A DNA stretch of 64,000 nt from Pseudomonas mosselii (lineage in GTDB: Bacteria; Pseudomonadota; Gammaproteobacteria; Pseudomonadales; Pseudomonadaceae), in the NCBI RefSeq assembly GCF_003205295.1, contig NZ_QJRP01000006.1, positions 1-64,000 on the forward strand. Direction: 5' to 3'. Below, one piece after another: positions 53,223 to 63,367 of the stretch; within the stretch, counting starts at the first letter, position 1, and every line of letters starts with the position of its first letter. The notes beneath the pieces were generated by a model, which saw only the letters and a list, made by a program, of their open reading frames with translations, did no database searches and was not told where the DNA came from. The translations under genes and the position numbers were made by a program.

Positions 53223-54173
53223 ATGTCAGTCTTCACCCCTGTGTCCCGGCCTGAGCTGGAAACCTTTCTGGCGCCGTACGAGCTGGGCCGCCTGCTCGAC
53301 TTCCAGGGCATCGCCGCCGGTACCGAGAACAGCAATTTCTTCGTCAGCCTGGAAAAAGGGGAGTTCGTCCTCACACTGATCGAGCGCGGGCCGGCTGAAG
53401 ACATGCCGTTCTTCATCGAACTGCTCGATGTACTGCACGCTGCCGACATGCCGGTGCCCTACGCCGTGCGCGACCGCGACGGCAACGGCCTGCGCGAGCT
53501 GTGCGGCAAGCCGGCGCTGCTGCAGCCACGGCTGTCCGGCAACCACATCAAGGCTCCGAACAACCAGCATTGCGCCCAGGTCGGCGAGCTGTTGGCGCAT
53601 ATCCACCTGGCCACCCGCGAGCACATCATCGAGCGCCGCACCGACCGTGGCCTGGACTGGATGCTGGAATCGGGCGCCGAGCTGCTGCCGGGCCTGAACC
53701 AGGACCAGGCCGTGCTGCTGCAGCCGGCGCTGACGGAAATCACCGCGCACAAGGCGCAGATCCTCGCCCTGCCCAAGGCCAACCTGCACGCCGACCTGTT
53801 CCGCGACAACGTGATGTTCGAAGGCACTCACCTGACCGGGCTGATCGACTTCTACAACGCCTGCTCCGGGCCGATGCTGTATGACATCGCCATCACCGTG
53901 AACGACTGGTGCCTGGACGAGCAGGGCGGTATCGACCTGCCGCGCGCCCAGGCCCTGCTGGGTGCCTATGCGGCGCTGCGGCCGTTCACCGCCGCCGAGG
54001 CCGAGCTGTGGCCGGTGATGCTGCGGGTGGCGTGCGTGCGCTTCTGGTTGTCGCGCCTGATCGCGGCGCAGGCGTTCGCCGGGATGGACGTGATGATCCA
54101 TGACCCGAGCGAGTTCGAAGTGCGCCTGGCGCAGCGCCAGCAGGTGGCATTGCGCCTGCCGTTCGCCTTGTAA
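53223..54173 (+). CDS. thrB: homoserine kinase (choline-kinase-like ThrB)
   Basis: 316 residues of the aminoglycoside/choline-kinase-like fold that Pseudomonas uses as ThrB, unrelated to the GHMP ThrB of E. coli. Catalytic loop LHADLFRDNVMFEG near 188 and metal motif GLIDFYNA. It phosphorylates L-homoserine for threonine synthesis. Start ATG 53223 (MSVFTPVSRPEL). Placed between polA and znuA, as in P. aeruginosa. Confidence 0.93.
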   Translation: MSVFTPVSRPELETFLAPYELGRLLDFQGIAAGTENSNFFVSLEKGEFVLTLIERGPAEDMPFFIELLDVLHAADMPVPYAVRDRDGNGLRELCGKPALLQPRLSGNHIKAPNNQHCAQVGELLAHIHLATREHIIERRTDRGLDWMLESGAELLPGLNQDQAVLLQPALTEITAHKAQILALPKANLHADLFRDNVMFEGTHLTGLIDFYNACSGPMLYDIAITVNDWCLDEQGGIDLPRAQALLGAYAALRPFTAAEAELWPVMLRVACVRFWLSRLIAAQAFAGMDVMIHDPSEFEVRLAQRQQVALRLPFAL

Positions 54174-54184
54174 CCGCGTCCGCT

Positions 54185-54274
54185 TCTTCGCGGGTAAACC
54201 CGCTCCCACAGGGACCCCGCTGACTTCAACTTCGGCGCGAAGCCTGTGGGAGCGGGTTTACCCGCGAAAGGGCC
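54185..54274. repeat. REPIN (gcgggtttacccgc family)
   Basis: Arms ttcgcgggtaaacccgctcc and gagcgggtttacccgcgaaa around a 38-bp centre, between the convergent thrB and znuA genes. Confidence 0.92.
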
Positions 54275-54284
54275 AGCCCAGGCG

Positions 54285-55193
54285 TTAGAACTGTTCCAGG
54301 CAGCCGGTCAGGTCGCTGCCCAGCTTCTCCAGCAAGCGCTCATAGCCCCTGGCATCCACCGCATCGCTGCCACCCAGCGCATCCAGCTCCGCCAGGCGCA
54401 CCGGCAACCCGGCCGTCAGCGTCTCGGCCAGGCGCGGGCGCAGCGGCGGCTCGCTGAACACACAGGTCTTGCCCACCGCCTGCAGGCGCTTGCGCATGGC
54501 GGCGACGTGCTGCGCGCCCGGCTGCACCTCGGAGGCGACACTGAACACGCCGGCGTGCTTCAGGCCATAGGCGGCCTCGAAATAGTCGAAGGCCTCGTGG
54601 AACACGAAGTACGGCTTGCCGGCGATCCCCGCCACCCGCTGCTTGATCCGCCCATCCAGGGCATCCATGCGCTCGATGAACAGCTTGAGGTTGGCCTGAT
54701 AGCGCGGCGCATTGGCCGGATCCGCTGTCGCCAGGTCGCCGGCCATCTTCGTCGCGATCACCCGGGCATTCACCGACGACAGCCACAGGTGCGCATCGAG
54801 GCTGCCCGGACGGTGGTCATGGTCATGATCGTCGTGGTCTTCCTCGTCATGGGAGTGGCTGTCCTCGCCGAAGTGACGCAGTTGCAGGCCCGACAGCGAC
54901 TGCACGGCCACGGTCGGCTTGGCGCGGCTCTTCAGCACGCGGGGCAGGAAGCCTTCCATGTCCGGGCCGATCCAGTACAACAGGTCGGCATCGGCGACCT
55001 TGCGCACGTCGGAGGGGCGCAGCGCGTAGTTGTGCGGGGAGGCGCCCGGCGGCAACAGAACGTCGGGGCTGCCGACGCCGTCCTGAACAGCGGCGGCGAT
55101 TTGTTGCAGGGGCTTGATGCTGGTCAGCACGCGCACATCGGCGTGGGCCGAAAAAGCGATGAAAGCGACAAACAGGGCAAGGAATCGGGACAC
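54285..55193 (-). CDS. znuA: zinc ABC transporter binding protein ZnuA
   Basis: 302 residues, GTG start at 55193. Signal peptide (FLALFVAFIAFSAHA-DV). Zinc site: His in GASPHNYALRP, His in LDAHLWLSS, His in FVFHEAF; a His/Asp-rich loop between them (SHSHDEEDHDDHDHDHRPG) may collect zinc. It delivers zinc to ZnuB/ZnuC. An ATG at 55241 is rejected because the added residues would overlap the Zur box and spoil the signal peptide. Divergent from zur. Confidence 0.93.
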   Translation of the reverse strand: MSRFLALFVAFIAFSAHADVRVLTSIKPLQQIAAAVQDGVGSPDVLLPPGASPHNYALRPSDVRKVADADLLYWIGPDMEGFLPRVLKSRAKPTVAVQSLSGLQLRHFGEDSHSHDEEDHDDHDHDHRPGSLDAHLWLSSVNARVIATKMAGDLATADPANAPRYQANLKLFIERMDALDGRIKQRVAGIAGKPYFVFHEAFDYFEAAYGLKHAGVFSVASEVQPGAQHVAAMRKRLQAVGKTCVFSEPPLRPRLAETLTAGLPVRLAELDALGGSDAVDARGYERLLEKLGSDLTGCLEQF

Positions 55194-55220
55194 GGTGGAT
55201 ACTCGGGTCGTCAGAAACAG

Positions 55221-55233
55221 GTAACATAATAAC
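55221..55233. promoter_or_regulatory. Zur-like box between znuA and zur
   Basis: GTAACATAATAAC (minus strand GTTATTATGTTAC) is an AT-rich imperfect palindrome of the Zur type. It is 28 bp from znuA and 27 bp from zur, so it can repress both when zinc is plentiful. Confidence 0.7.
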
Positions 55234-55259
55234 GTCTCCATCCTGAACCGTCGCTGCCC

Positions 55260-55745
55260 ATGTCCATCACGCCGCTGGCCCACCGTCCCCACGATCACTC
55301 CCACTGCGTCCACAGTGCGCTGGCCGAGGCCGATGCGCTGTGCAACCGTCAGGGCCTGCGCCTGACCGCCCTGCGCCGCCGCGTGCTGGAGCTGGTGTGG
55401 CAGAGCCACAAGCCGCTGGGTGCCTATGACATCCTTGCCGTGCTCAGCGAACAGGACGGCCGCCGTGCCGCGCCGCCTACCGTCTATCGGGCGCTGGACT
55501 TCCTGCTGGAGAACGGCCTGGTACACCGCATCGCCTCGCTCAACGCCTTCATCGGCTGCAGCCACCCCGAGCATGCGCACCAGGGCCAGTTCCTGATCTG
55601 CCGTGAGTGTCACGTGGCCATCGAGCTGGAGCAGGACAGCATCAGCGGCGCCATCGTCGACAGTGCCAAGGCCGTCGGCTTCGCCGTCGAAACGCAGACC
55701 GTGGAAGTGGTCGGCCTATGCGGCAATTGCCGGGGCAAGGCATGA
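55260..55745 (+). CDS. zur: zinc uptake regulator Zur (Fur family)
   Basis: 161 residues. Winged helix with [26 protein letters not shown] and [13 protein letters not shown], then the dimer domain with the structural zinc Cys pairs CRECHVAIE and GLCGNC. The N-terminus is His-rich ([12 protein letters not shown]), which is not usual in Fur proteins. It represses the zinc uptake genes under zinc excess. Start ATG 55260. Overlaps znuC by 4 bp (ATGA). Confidence 0.93.
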   Translation: MSITPLAHRPHDHSHCVHSALAEADALCNRQGLRLTALRRRVLELVWQSHKPLGAYDILAVLSEQDGRRAAPPTVYRALDFLLENGLVHRIASLNAFIGCSHPEHAHQGQFLICRECHVAIELEQDSISGAIVDSAKAVGFAVETQTVEVVGLCGNCRGKA

Positions 55746-56515
55746 GCGACGCACTGATCCGCCTCGAGCAGGTCGGGGTCAGCTTTGCCGGTGAAGCGGT
55801 GCTCGACAGCATCGACCTGTCGGTCGCGCCCGGCCAGATCGTCACCCTGATCGGTCCCAACGGTGCCGGCAAAACCACCTTGGTGCGCGCCGTGCTCGGC
55901 CTGCTCAAGCCTCATCGGGGCAAGGTATGGCGCAAGCCGAAGCTACGCATCGGCTACATGCCGCAGAAGATCCAGGTGGACGCCACGCTGCCGTTGTCGG
56001 TGCTGCGCTTCCTGCGCCTGGTACCCGGGGTAGACCGCGCGACAGCCTTGTCGGCACTGCAGGAGGTCGGCGCCGAACAGGTTATCGACAACCCGATCCA
56101 GACCATTTCCGGTGGCGAGATGCAGCGGGTGCTGCTGGCCCGCGCGCTGTTGCGCGAGCCGCAGCTGCTGGTGCTGGACGAACCGGTGCAGGGCGTCGAC
56201 GTGGTCGGCCAGACCGAGCTGTACAACCTGATCACCCGCCTGCGCGACCGCCATGGCTGCGGCGTATTGATGGTCTCCCACGACCTGCACCTGGTGATGA
56301 GCGCCACCGACCAGGTGGTCTGCCTCAACCGTCACGTGTGCTGCTCGGGCCACCCGGAGCAGGTCAGCAACGACCCGGCCTTCGTCGAGCTGTTCGGCCA
56401 GAACGCGCCGAGCCTGGCCATCTACCACCACCATCACGATCACAGCCACGACCTGCATGGTTCGGTGATCGCCCCCGGCGCCCATGTCCACGGAGAGCAC
56501 TGCAAGCATGGCTGA
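55742..56515 (+). CDS. znuC: zinc ABC transporter ATPase ZnuC
   Basis: 257 residues. Walker [10 protein letters not shown] near 42, signature [16 protein letters not shown], Walker [13 protein letters not shown], and [10 protein letters not shown]. The C-terminal ~30 residues are very His-rich ([13 protein letters not shown] and [10 protein letters not shown]), probably a zinc-binding tail, an extra seen in part of this family. It powers zinc import. Overlaps zur (4 bp) and znuB (8 bp), so the three are translated together. Confidence 0.94.
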   Translation: MSDALIRLEQVGVSFAGEAVLDSIDLSVAPGQIVTLIGPNGAGKTTLVRAVLGLLKPHRGKVWRKPKLRIGYMPQKIQVDATLPLSVLRFLRLVPGVDRATALSALQEVGAEQVIDNPIQTISGGEMQRVLLARALLREPQLLVLDEPVQGVDVVGQTELYNLITRLRDRHGCGVLMVSHDLHLVMSATDQVVCLNRHVCCSGHPEQVSNDPAFVELFGQNAPSLAIYHHHHDHSHDLHGSVIAPGAHVHGEHCKHG

Positions 56516-57290
56516 TTTTCTTCTCTACGCCCTGCTTGCCGGCCTGTCGCTGGCACTCGTCGCCGGCCCGCTTGGCTCGTTCGTGGTGTGGCGGCGCATG
56601 GCCTATTTCGGCGACACTCTGTCCCACGCCGCGCTGCTCGGCGTAGCCCTGGGCTTCGCCCTGGACGTCAGCCCGGCACTGGCGGTGACTGTCGGCTGCC
56701 TGTTGCTGGCGATCCTGCTGGTGACCCTGCAACAACGCCAGCCACTGGCCTCGGACACCCTGCTCGGCATCCTCGCGCCCAGTACCCTGTCGCTGGGCCT
56801 GGTGGTGCTGAGCTTCATGCACGATGTGCGCATCGACCTGATGGCCTACCTGTTCGGCGACCTGCTGGCGATCAGCACCACCGACCTGGCCTGGATCCTC
56901 GGCGGCAGCGCCTTGGTGCTGGTGCTGCTGGCGATGTTCTGGCGGCCGCTGCTGGCGGTGACCGTGCACGAAGAACTGGCGATGGTCGAGGGCCTGCCGG
57001 TGGCCGGCCTGCGCCTGGCGCTGATGCTACTGATCGCCGTGGTGATCGCGGTGGCAATGAAGATCGTCGGCGTGCTGCTGATCACCTCGCTGCTGATCAT
57101 CCCGGCCGCCGCGGCACAGCGTCACGCCCGCTCGCCGGAGCAGATGGCCGTGGGCGCCAGCTTGCTGGGGGTTACCGCGGTCTGCGGGGGCCTGGCGCTG
57201 TCCTGGTTCAAGGATACCCCGGCCGGTCCTTCGATCGTGGTCTGTGCGGCAGTGCTATTCTTGCTGAGCCTGGCGTTGCCGAAACGCTGA
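56508..57290 (+). CDS. znuB: zinc ABC transporter permease ZnuB
   Basis: 260 residues with about eight membrane helices. ABC-3 permease features include [21 protein letters not shown] and the coupling region [10 protein letters not shown]. It forms the channel with ZnuA and ZnuC. Start ATG 56508 overlaps the znuC end. A GC hairpin (cagggtgcgcg...cgcgccctg, 57296-57319) with a following CTTTTC may end the operon. Confidence 0.94.
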   Translation: MADFLLYALLAGLSLALVAGPLGSFVVWRRMAYFGDTLSHAALLGVALGFALDVSPALAVTVGCLLLAILLVTLQQRQPLASDTLLGILAPSTLSLGLVVLSFMHDVRIDLMAYLFGDLLAISTTDLAWILGGSALVLVLLAMFWRPLLAVTVHEELAMVEGLPVAGLRLALMLLIAVVIAVAMKIVGVLLITSLLIIPAAAAQRHARSPEQMAVGASLLGVTAVCGGLALSWFKDTPAGPSIVVCAAVLFLLSLALPKR

Positions 57291-57294
57291 GATT

Positions 57295-57330
57295 CCAGGG
57301 TGCGCGCAGACGCGCCCTGCAACCTTTTCA
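57295..57330 (+). terminator. terminator of zur-znuC-znuB operon
   Basis: cagggtgcgcg-caga-cgcgccctg with downstream CAACCTTTTC. A fair stem and a short T-run. Confidence 0.55.
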
Positions 57331-57419
57331 TCGCTTGCAGGTCACATAAGACCAGTTTTCGAGCGTGCGCACCTGGGTGTAGACTTGCTCGCTTTTTGCG
57401 CAAATAGAGAGTCGCAGGA

Positions 57420-58127
57420 ATGAAGCCGTTCGCCTCACGTTATCTGCTTGTTGCCGCGTTTTCCCTGTTCCTGGCCGCCTGCTCCAGCAAGCCGGCCGAG
57501 CAGCCGGTCGCGCCTGCCCAGCCCGACGCCTGGCAGCAGCTGGAACAAAGCATCGCCAGCAACGAGCTGGCCACCGCCGAGGACCAGCTGGCCGCGCTGC
57601 AGGCCCAGACGCCGGGTGATGCGCGTCTCGAGCCGCACCAGCGCCAGCTGGCCGAGGCCTACCTGCAACGCAGCCGGATCGTCCTGCAAAAAGGCGACGT
57701 GAATGCCGCCGCCACCGCGCTGGCCCGCGCCCGGGCGCTGATGCCCCAGGCACCGGCCCTGACCGGTGGCGATGCCATGGCCCAGGCGCGCAAGGCCGAG
57801 CTGGAAAAGGCCGAGGCGGCGCTGAAGGCGGCCGAGTCCAAGCCCAAGGCCCGGGTGATCGACCCGACCGCGCCAACGACCGTCGTGGCGCTGAAGACCA
57901 CCGACGGCCGAGCGATGCGCCGCCAATTGGATGACATCGCCGCCGATGTGGTGAATTACCAGTGCGAGGTGGTGTTCCAGGTGCCGCGCACCCAGGACGC
58001 GCCGTGGCTCAAGACCCTGCTGGAGAAGCGGGTGCGCAAGCTCGACAGTGGCTTCAAGCTTGAGCAGAAGCACGAGATCCAGCGCTCGTTGCCGGCGCAG
58101 GTGGTATTGATCCCTCATCAGCAGTGA
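57420..58127 (+). CDS. PA5502-like lipoprotein
   Basis: 235 residues with a lipoprotein signal (FSLFLAACSSKP, Cys21). The first part is helical with TPR-like repeats (ELATAEDQLAALQAQ, GDVNAAATALARARAL), then a coiled, Ala/Glu-rich stretch, then a C-terminal domain with YQCEVVFQVPRTQD. It follows znuB, as PA5502 does in P. aeruginosa. Probably outer-membrane attached; function unknown. Confidence 0.85.
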   Translation: MKPFASRYLLVAAFSLFLAACSSKPAEQPVAPAQPDAWQQLEQSIASNELATAEDQLAALQAQTPGDARLEPHQRQLAEAYLQRSRIVLQKGDVNAAATALARARALMPQAPALTGGDAMAQARKAELEKAEAALKAAESKPKARVIDPTAPTTVVALKTTDGRAMRRQLDDIAADVVNYQCEVVFQVPRTQDAPWLKTLLEKRVRKLDSGFKLEQKHEIQRSLPAQVVLIPHQQ

Positions 58128-58131
58128 TCAA

Positions 58132-58273
58132 TCGCGGGGCAAGCCCGCTCCAATTCAAGATTGCCGGGGCTGCTTTGCAGCCCTTTCGCGACACAAGGCC
58201 GCTCCTACAGGGATCGCATAACTCCTGTAGGAGCGGCCTTGTGTCGCGAAAGGGTCGCAAAGCGACCCCGGCA
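58132..58273. repeat. composite REP cluster (half REP plus REPIN)
   Basis: A single half-element (tcgcggggcaagcccgctcc) is followed by a full REPIN of the ggccttgtg family with outer hairpins ggggctgctttgcagccc and gggtcgcaaagcgacccc. It separates the convergent lipoprotein and katE genes. Confidence 0.9.
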
Positions 58274-58318
58274 TTTCCAATGCCGAGCACCAATTATCGA
58301 CACTGAAAGGGCTGAATC

Positions 58319-60463
58319 TTACGCTGGTATCGCCTCGGCAGCCGCCTCCCGCGCCCACACCCGATGCCCCTCTAGCGCCTTGAAGAACCCATCGAACGCC
58401 TTCTGCCCATCCCCCAGCAACAGCCCCACATCCTCCTTCAGCCCCAGCTTGTTCAGCAGCAGCTTGCCCTCACTGGCGACCCCAATCGGCTTGAGGTGCT
58501 TGTAGGCCTCCAGCAGGAAGTGCCTGGCCACGCCGCTTTTCTCCAGCGCCTCCACCGACACCTTGCCCGCCGGCACCCACACGCCATCGAACATCACCGA
58601 CGGCATGCCTTCCATGGAGGCATCCACCGGCAGTGGCGTGCCATCGGCAGCCTTGACCGGTGCCGAGGTCGGGCCCAACAGCACGGGGCGGGCGCTCTTG
58701 GCCTCCAGCGCCTTCACAACCTTGTCGACGCTGCCAGCATCCACGCCATCGGCAACCAGAATGGCGACCTTGCGCCCACTGATGCCGATCCCACCGGGAT
58801 GGCTCATCTGGCTCAAGGCCTTTGACTGCGAGGGCTTGCTGCCTTTCACCTTGACCGTGCCGGCCTTCGGCGCCGGCAACCCGAGGTTGGCCGCCACCGC
58901 CGCCGCCAGCTTGAGGTCGATGTTGGCAAGGATCTCGTTCACTTCCCGGGCGCGAATCGCCTCACGCTCCACCTTGCCCAGCTCGAAGCTGTAAGCCTTG
59001 ATGATGTGCTGCTGCTCCGTCGGGCTCATGCTCTGGAAGAACAATCGGGCCTGGGAAAAATGATCGCCGAACGACGCGCTGCGCTGGCGGATCTTGTGGG
59101 CATCGATACGCTCCCCATAGCTCTCGAAGCCACCGTCCCGCGCGGCGGGCGGCGTCTCCTGCGGCCAGCCGCCATCGATCGAGTTGGGCTCGTAGGCGGC
59201 GCGCCCCTTGTCGAGGGTCATGCGGTGCATGGCATCACGCTGGCTGCTGTGGTTGGGGGCGATGGGGCGGTTGATCGGAATCTCATGGAAGTTCGGCCCA
59301 CCCAGGCGGCTGATCTGGGTGTCGGTGTAGGAGAACAGCCGGCCCTGCAGCAGCGGGTCGTTGCTGAAGTCGATGCCCGGCACGATATGCCCTGGGCAAA
59401 AGGCGATCTGTTCGACCTCGGCAAAGAAATTGTCGGGGTTGCGGTCGAGCACCATCCTGCCCAGCGGTGTCACCGGTACCAGCTCTTCGGGGATGAGCTT
59501 GGTCGGGTCGAGCAGGTCGAAGTCGAACGTGTGCTCATCGGCTTCGGGGACGATCTGCACGCCCAGCTCCCATTCCGGGTAATGCCCGGTCTCGATGGCC
59601 TCCCACAGGTCGCGGCGGTGGTAGTCGGTATCCTTGCCCGCCAGCTTCTGCGCCTCGTCCCACAACACCGAGTGCACCCCCTGGCGCGGCTTCCAGTGGA
59701 ACTTGACGAAGCTGGCCACGCCCTCGGCGTTGACCAGGCGGAAGGTATGCACGCCAAAGCCTTCCATCATCCGCAGGCTGCGCGGGATGGCGCGGTCGGA
59801 CATGGCCCACATGACCATGTGCGCCGACTCCGGCACCAGCGAGACGAAGTCCCAGAAGGTGTCGTGGGCCGAGCCGCCGGTGGGCATCTCGTTGTGCGGC
59901 TCGGGTTTCACCGCGTGGACGAAGTCGGGAAACTTGATCGCGTCCTGGATGAAGAACACCGGCATGTTGTTGCCGACCAGGTCGAAGTTGCCCTCGTCGG
60001 TGTAGAACTTCACCGCGAAGCCCCGCACGTCACGCACCGTGTCGCCCGAGCCGCGTGGCCCCTGCACGGTGGAAAAACGCACGAACACCGGAGTGATCTT
60101 CTCGGGATCCTGCAGGAAACCGGCCTTGGTCAGTTCGCCATGGCAGCCGTAGCTCTGGAAATAGCCGTGGGCGCCACAGCCCCGTGCGTGGACGATGCGT
60201 TCCGGTATGCGCTCATGGTCGAAGTGGGTGATCTTCTCACGCATGATGAAGTCTTCGAGCAGCGAAGGCCCACGGGCGCCGGCCTTGAGGCTGTTCTGGT
60301 TGTCGGCGATTCTCACGCCCTGGTTGGTGCGCAGCGCCTGGCCGCTGGCGTCGCTGCGAAAGGCTTCCAGGCTCTGCAACTTGGCGTTGGTGTTGGCCTT
60401 GTCAGGGGTTTCGGTGCCCGCGACCGGGCTCGGCTGCGGCGCCTGGGGCTTCTTGCTGGGCAT
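58319..60463 (-). CDS. katE: monofunctional catalase HPII (KatE)
   Basis: 714 residues, the large-subunit catalase type. Haem-side catalytic His in [13 protein letters not shown] near 90, Asn in [14 protein letters not shown], proximal Tyr in [15 protein letters not shown] near 375. The C-terminal ~150 residues form the flavodoxin/PfpI-like domain of HPII ([19 protein letters not shown]). It breaks down hydrogen peroxide, mainly in stationary phase. Start ATG 60463 follows AGGAGAGCC. Divergent from metN. Confidence 0.95.
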   Translation of the reverse strand: MPSKKPQAPQPSPVAGTETPDKANTNAKLQSLEAFRSDASGQALRTNQGVRIADNQNSLKAGARGPSLLEDFIMREKITHFDHERIPERIVHARGCGAHGYFQSYGCHGELTKAGFLQDPEKITPVFVRFSTVQGPRGSGDTVRDVRGFAVKFYTDEGNFDLVGNNMPVFFIQDAIKFPDFVHAVKPEPHNEMPTGGSAHDTFWDFVSLVPESAHMVMWAMSDRAIPRSLRMMEGFGVHTFRLVNAEGVASFVKFHWKPRQGVHSVLWDEAQKLAGKDTDYHRRDLWEAIETGHYPEWELGVQIVPEADEHTFDFDLLDPTKLIPEELVPVTPLGRMVLDRNPDNFFAEVEQIAFCPGHIVPGIDFSNDPLLQGRLFSYTDTQISRLGGPNFHEIPINRPIAPNHSSQRDAMHRMTLDKGRAAYEPNSIDGGWPQETPPAARDGGFESYGERIDAHKIRQRSASFGDHFSQARLFFQSMSPTEQQHIIKAYSFELGKVEREAIRAREVNEILANIDLKLAAAVAANLGLPAPKAGTVKVKGSKPSQSKALSQMSHPGGIGISGRKVAILVADGVDAGSVDKVVKALEAKSARPVLLGPTSAPVKAADGTPLPVDASMEGMPSVMFDGVWVPAGKVSVEALEKSGVARHFLLEAYKHLKPIGVASEGKLLLNKLGLKEDVGLLLGDGQKAFDGFFKALEGHRVWAREAAAEAIPA

Positions 60464-60674
60464 CTTCGGCTCTCCTCATCAGTACTCGGGCTTGTTCAAG
60501 TAGATGACTGGAAGGCCGTCGAATGCGTTCAATCGGATTGCCGACCGTCGCGATATGCCGATTGGATTGGAGCATTGCGAAATTAATGCTAAGAACAGGC
60601 AGGGGAAAAGGCTAAAATGCGCGACCCCGGCTAACCGCTGACCCAAATTCCATGCGCCCCACAAGGTTCGCTCA

Positions 60675-61682
60675 GTGATCGAGTTTCAAAATGTCCACAA
60701 GACCTACCGCGTCGCCGGTAGGGATATCCCGGCCCTGAACCCGACCAGCCTGACCATCGAAGATGGCCAGGTGTTCGGCCTGATCGGCCACTCCGGTGCC
60801 GGCAAGAGCACCATGCTGCGTCTGATCAACCGCCTCGAGGAGCCGTCCGGCGGCAAGATCGTGGTCGACGGCGAGGACGTCACCGCCTTCGACGCCAACC
60901 AGCTGCGCCGCTTCCGCCAGCAGGTCGGGATGATCTTCCAGCACTTCAACCTGCTGGCGTCCAAGACCGTCGCCGACAACGTCGCCCTGCCACTGGTGCT
61001 GGCCGGCGAGCTGTCGCGTGGCGAGATCGACAAGCGCGTCACCGAGCTGCTGGCCCGTGTCGGCCTGTCCGAGCACGCAAAGAAGTACCCGGCGCAGCTG
61101 TCGGGCGGGCAGAAGCAGCGCGTCGGCATCGCCCGCGCCTTGTCCACCAACCCGAAGATCCTGCTGTGCGACGAGGCCACCAGCGCCCTCGACCCGCAGA
61201 CCACCGCCTCGGTGCTGCAACTGCTGGCCGAGATCAACCGCGAGCTGAAGCTGACCATCGTGCTGATCACCCACGAGATGGATGTGATCCGCCGGGTCTG
61301 CGACCGCGTGGCGGTGATGGACGCCGGGCAGATCGTCGAGGCCGGCCCGGTGGCCGACGTGTTCCTGCACCCGCAGCACGCCACCACCCGGCGCTTCGTC
61401 CAGGAGGACGAGCAGGTCGACGAGAACGAGCAACGCGACGACTTCGCCCATGTGCCGGGCCGCATCGTGCGCCTGACGTTCCAGGGTTGCGCCACCTACG
61501 CGCCGCTGCTGGGCACCGTGGCCCGCGAGACTGGTGTCGACTACAGCATCCTGGCCGGACGCATCGACCGCATCAAGGACATTCCCTATGGCCAGCTGAC
61601 CCTCGCCCTGATCGGCGGAGACATGGACGCGGCATTCGCCCGCTTCACTGCAGCTGACGTACATATGGAGGTACTGCGTTGA
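60675..61682 (+). CDS. metN: methionine ABC transporter ATPase MetN
   Basis: 335 residues. Walker [10 protein letters not shown] near 38, signature [15 protein letters not shown], Walker [13 protein letters not shown], and a C-terminal NIL domain (from about 265) that senses methionine and inhibits uptake. GTG 60675 ([11 protein letters not shown]). Overlaps metI by one base (TGATG). No SAM riboswitch was seen upstream. Confidence 0.95.
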   Translation: MIEFQNVHKTYRVAGRDIPALNPTSLTIEDGQVFGLIGHSGAGKSTMLRLINRLEEPSGGKIVVDGEDVTAFDANQLRRFRQQVGMIFQHFNLLASKTVADNVALPLVLAGELSRGEIDKRVTELLARVGLSEHAKKYPAQLSGGQKQRVGIARALSTNPKILLCDEATSALDPQTTASVLQLLAEINRELKLTIVLITHEMDVIRRVCDRVAVMDAGQIVEAGPVADVFLHPQHATTRRFVQEDEQVDENEQRDDFAHVPGRIVRLTFQGCATYAPLLGTVARETGVDYSILAGRIDRIKDIPYGQLTLALIGGDMDAAFARFTAADVHMEVLR

Positions 61683-62353
61683 TGGACGCCCTGAATTTCT
61701 TCGCCAACGTCGACTGGGCCGAAATCTGGCTGGCCAGCATCGACACCATGATCATGCTGTTCGGCTCGCTGTTCTTCACCGTGCTGCTGGGCCTGCCGCT
61801 GGGCGTGCTGCTGTTCCTCTGCGGGCCGCGGCAGATGTTCGAGCAGAAGGGCGTCTACGCGCTGCTGTCGCTGGTGGTGAACATCCTGCGCTCGCTGCCG
61901 TTCATCATCCTGCTGATCGTGATGATCCCGATCACCGTGCTGATCACCGGCACCTCGCTGGGTGTTGCGGGGGCGATTCCTCCGCTGGTGGTGGGGGCCA
62001 CGCCGTTCTTCGCGCGCCTGGTGGAAACCGCCCTGCGCGAGGTGGATCGCGGCATCATCGAAGCCACCCAGTCGATGGGCGCCACCACCCGCCAGATCAT
62101 CACCAACGCCTTGCTGCCTGAGGCCCGTCCGGGCATCTTCGCGGCGATCACCGTCACCGCCATCACCCTGGTCTCGTACACCGCCATGGCCGGTGTGGTG
62201 GGCGCGGGCGGCCTGGGTGACCTGGCCATCCGCTTCGGCTACCAGCGTTTCCAGACCGACGTGATGGTGGTCACCGTGGTCCTGCTGCTGATCCTGGTGC
62301 AGGTGCTGCAGAGCGTCGGTGACAAGCTGGTCGTGCATTTTTCCCGTAAATAA
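61682..62353 (+). CDS. metI: methionine ABC transporter permease MetI
   Basis: 223 residues with five membrane helices. The BPD permease EAA loop reads EATQSMGATTRQIITNALLPEARPG near 130. ATG 61682 overlaps the metN stop (TGATG). Partner of MetN and MetQ in D/L-methionine import. Confidence 0.95.
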   Translation: MDALNFFANVDWAEIWLASIDTMIMLFGSLFFTVLLGLPLGVLLFLCGPRQMFEQKGVYALLSLVVNILRSLPFIILLIVMIPITVLITGTSLGVAGAIPPLVVGATPFFARLVETALREVDRGIIEATQSMGATTRQIITNALLPEARPGIFAAITVTAITLVSYTAMAGVVGAGGLGDLAIRFGYQRFQTDVMVVTVVLLLILVQVLQSVGDKLVVHFSRK

Positions 62354-62359
62354 CCCCAA

Positions 62360-62402
62360 TGGGGTCGGCCTGGCCGACCCGTTCGGGGGCCGTCGCGGCC
62401 CT
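62360..62402 (+). promoter_or_regulatory. two hairpins between metI and metQ
   Basis: gggtcggcctggccgaccc and gggggccgtcgcggccctc form consecutive stems in the 64-bp gap. They may stabilise the metNI message or make metQ abundance different from metNI. Confidence 0.55.
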
Positions 62403-62417
62403 CACAAGGAGTGATCA

Positions 62418-63188
62418 ATGAAGAAGCTGCTTGCTGTTGTCGCCGCCGTCGCGGCCTTCTCGGCCCACGCCGAGACCCTGACCGTCGCCGCCACCCCGGT
62501 GCCGCACGCCGAGATCCTCAAGTTCGTCCAGCCGCAGCTGGCGAAGGAGGGCGTGGAGCTGAAGGTCAAGGAGTTCACCGACTACATCCAGCCGAACGTG
62601 CAGGTGGCCGAAAAACGCCTGGACGCCAACTTCTTCCAGCACCAGCCGTACCTGGATGAGTTCAACAAGGCCAAGGGCACCCAGCTGGTCAGCGTTGCCG
62701 GCGTGCACCTGGAGCCGCTGGGCGCCTACTCGAGCAAGTACAAGAAGCTCGACGAACTGCCATCCGGCGCCACCGTGGTCATCCCCAACGACGCCACCAA
62801 CGGCGGCCGTGCCCTGCTGCTGCTGGACAAGGCTGGCGTGATCAAGCTCAAGGACAGCAAGAACATCCTGTCGACCGTGAAAGACATCACCGGCAACGAC
62901 AAGAAGCTGAAATTCCGCGAGCTGGAAGCGGCCACCATCCCACGTGTGCTGACCCAGGTCGACCTGGCGCTGATCAACACCAACTATGCGCTGGAAGCCA
63001 AGCTGAATCCGGAGAAGGACGCCCTGGTGATCGAAGGCAGCGACTCGCCTTACGTGAACATCCTGGTGGCGCGTCCGGACAACAAGGACGCCGATGCCAT
63101 GAAGAAGCTGGCCGCGGCCCTGCACTCGCCTGAGGTGAAGCAGTTCATCACCGAGAAGTACAAGGGCGCGGTGATTCCGGCGTTCTAA
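62418..63188 (+). CDS. metQ: methionine-binding protein MetQ
   Basis: 256 residues of the NlpA family. Signal peptide LLAVVAAVAAFSAHA-ET; no lipobox Cys, so a free periplasmic protein unlike the lipoprotein MetQ of E. coli. Family motifs VAATPVPHAEIL and FFQHQPYLDEFN are present. Start ATG 62418 with AAGGAGTG. Third gene of metNIQ. Confidence 0.94.
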   Translation: MKKLLAVVAAVAAFSAHAETLTVAATPVPHAEILKFVQPQLAKEGVELKVKEFTDYIQPNVQVAEKRLDANFFQHQPYLDEFNKAKGTQLVSVAGVHLEPLGAYSSKYKKLDELPSGATVVIPNDATNGGRALLLLDKAGVIKLKDSKNILSTVKDITGNDKKLKFRELEAATIPRVLTQVDLALINTNYALEAKLNPEKDALVIEGSDSPYVNILVARPDNKDADAMKKLAAALHSPEVKQFITEKYKGAVIPAF

Positions 63189-63198
63189 GCTGACATCC

Positions 63199-63343
63199 CC
63201 GGGGCCGCGTTGCGGCCCTTTCCGACCGGTCCGACGCCTCGGCAAGGCCGCTCCCACAGGTTCGGTGCCAGCTCAACCCTGGCGCTGTACCTGTGGGAGC
63301 GGCCTTGTGTCGCGATGGCCTGCGCAGCAGGCCCAAGGATCGA
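63199..63343. repeat. REPIN (gcggccttg family) with altered left arm
   Basis: The right arm is a normal ctgtgggagcggccttgtgt copy. The left arm has its usual cgacaca replaced by ccgaccggtccgacgcctcgg before caaggccgctcccac, a diverged or interrupted REP. It lies between the convergent metQ and SCO genes. Confidence 0.85.
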
Positions 63344-63367
63344 ATGCCCCGCGATTCATTTCAGCGG

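Noticed and set aside
55194..55241. Upstream ATG for znuA (METLLCY...)
   Set aside because: It would translate the Zur-like box and place a second hydrophobic stretch before the signal peptide; GTG 55193 gives a normal signal sequence.
60464..60674. SAM or other riboswitch before metN
   Set aside because: No conserved riboswitch core or matching set of stems was visible in the 211-bp gap.
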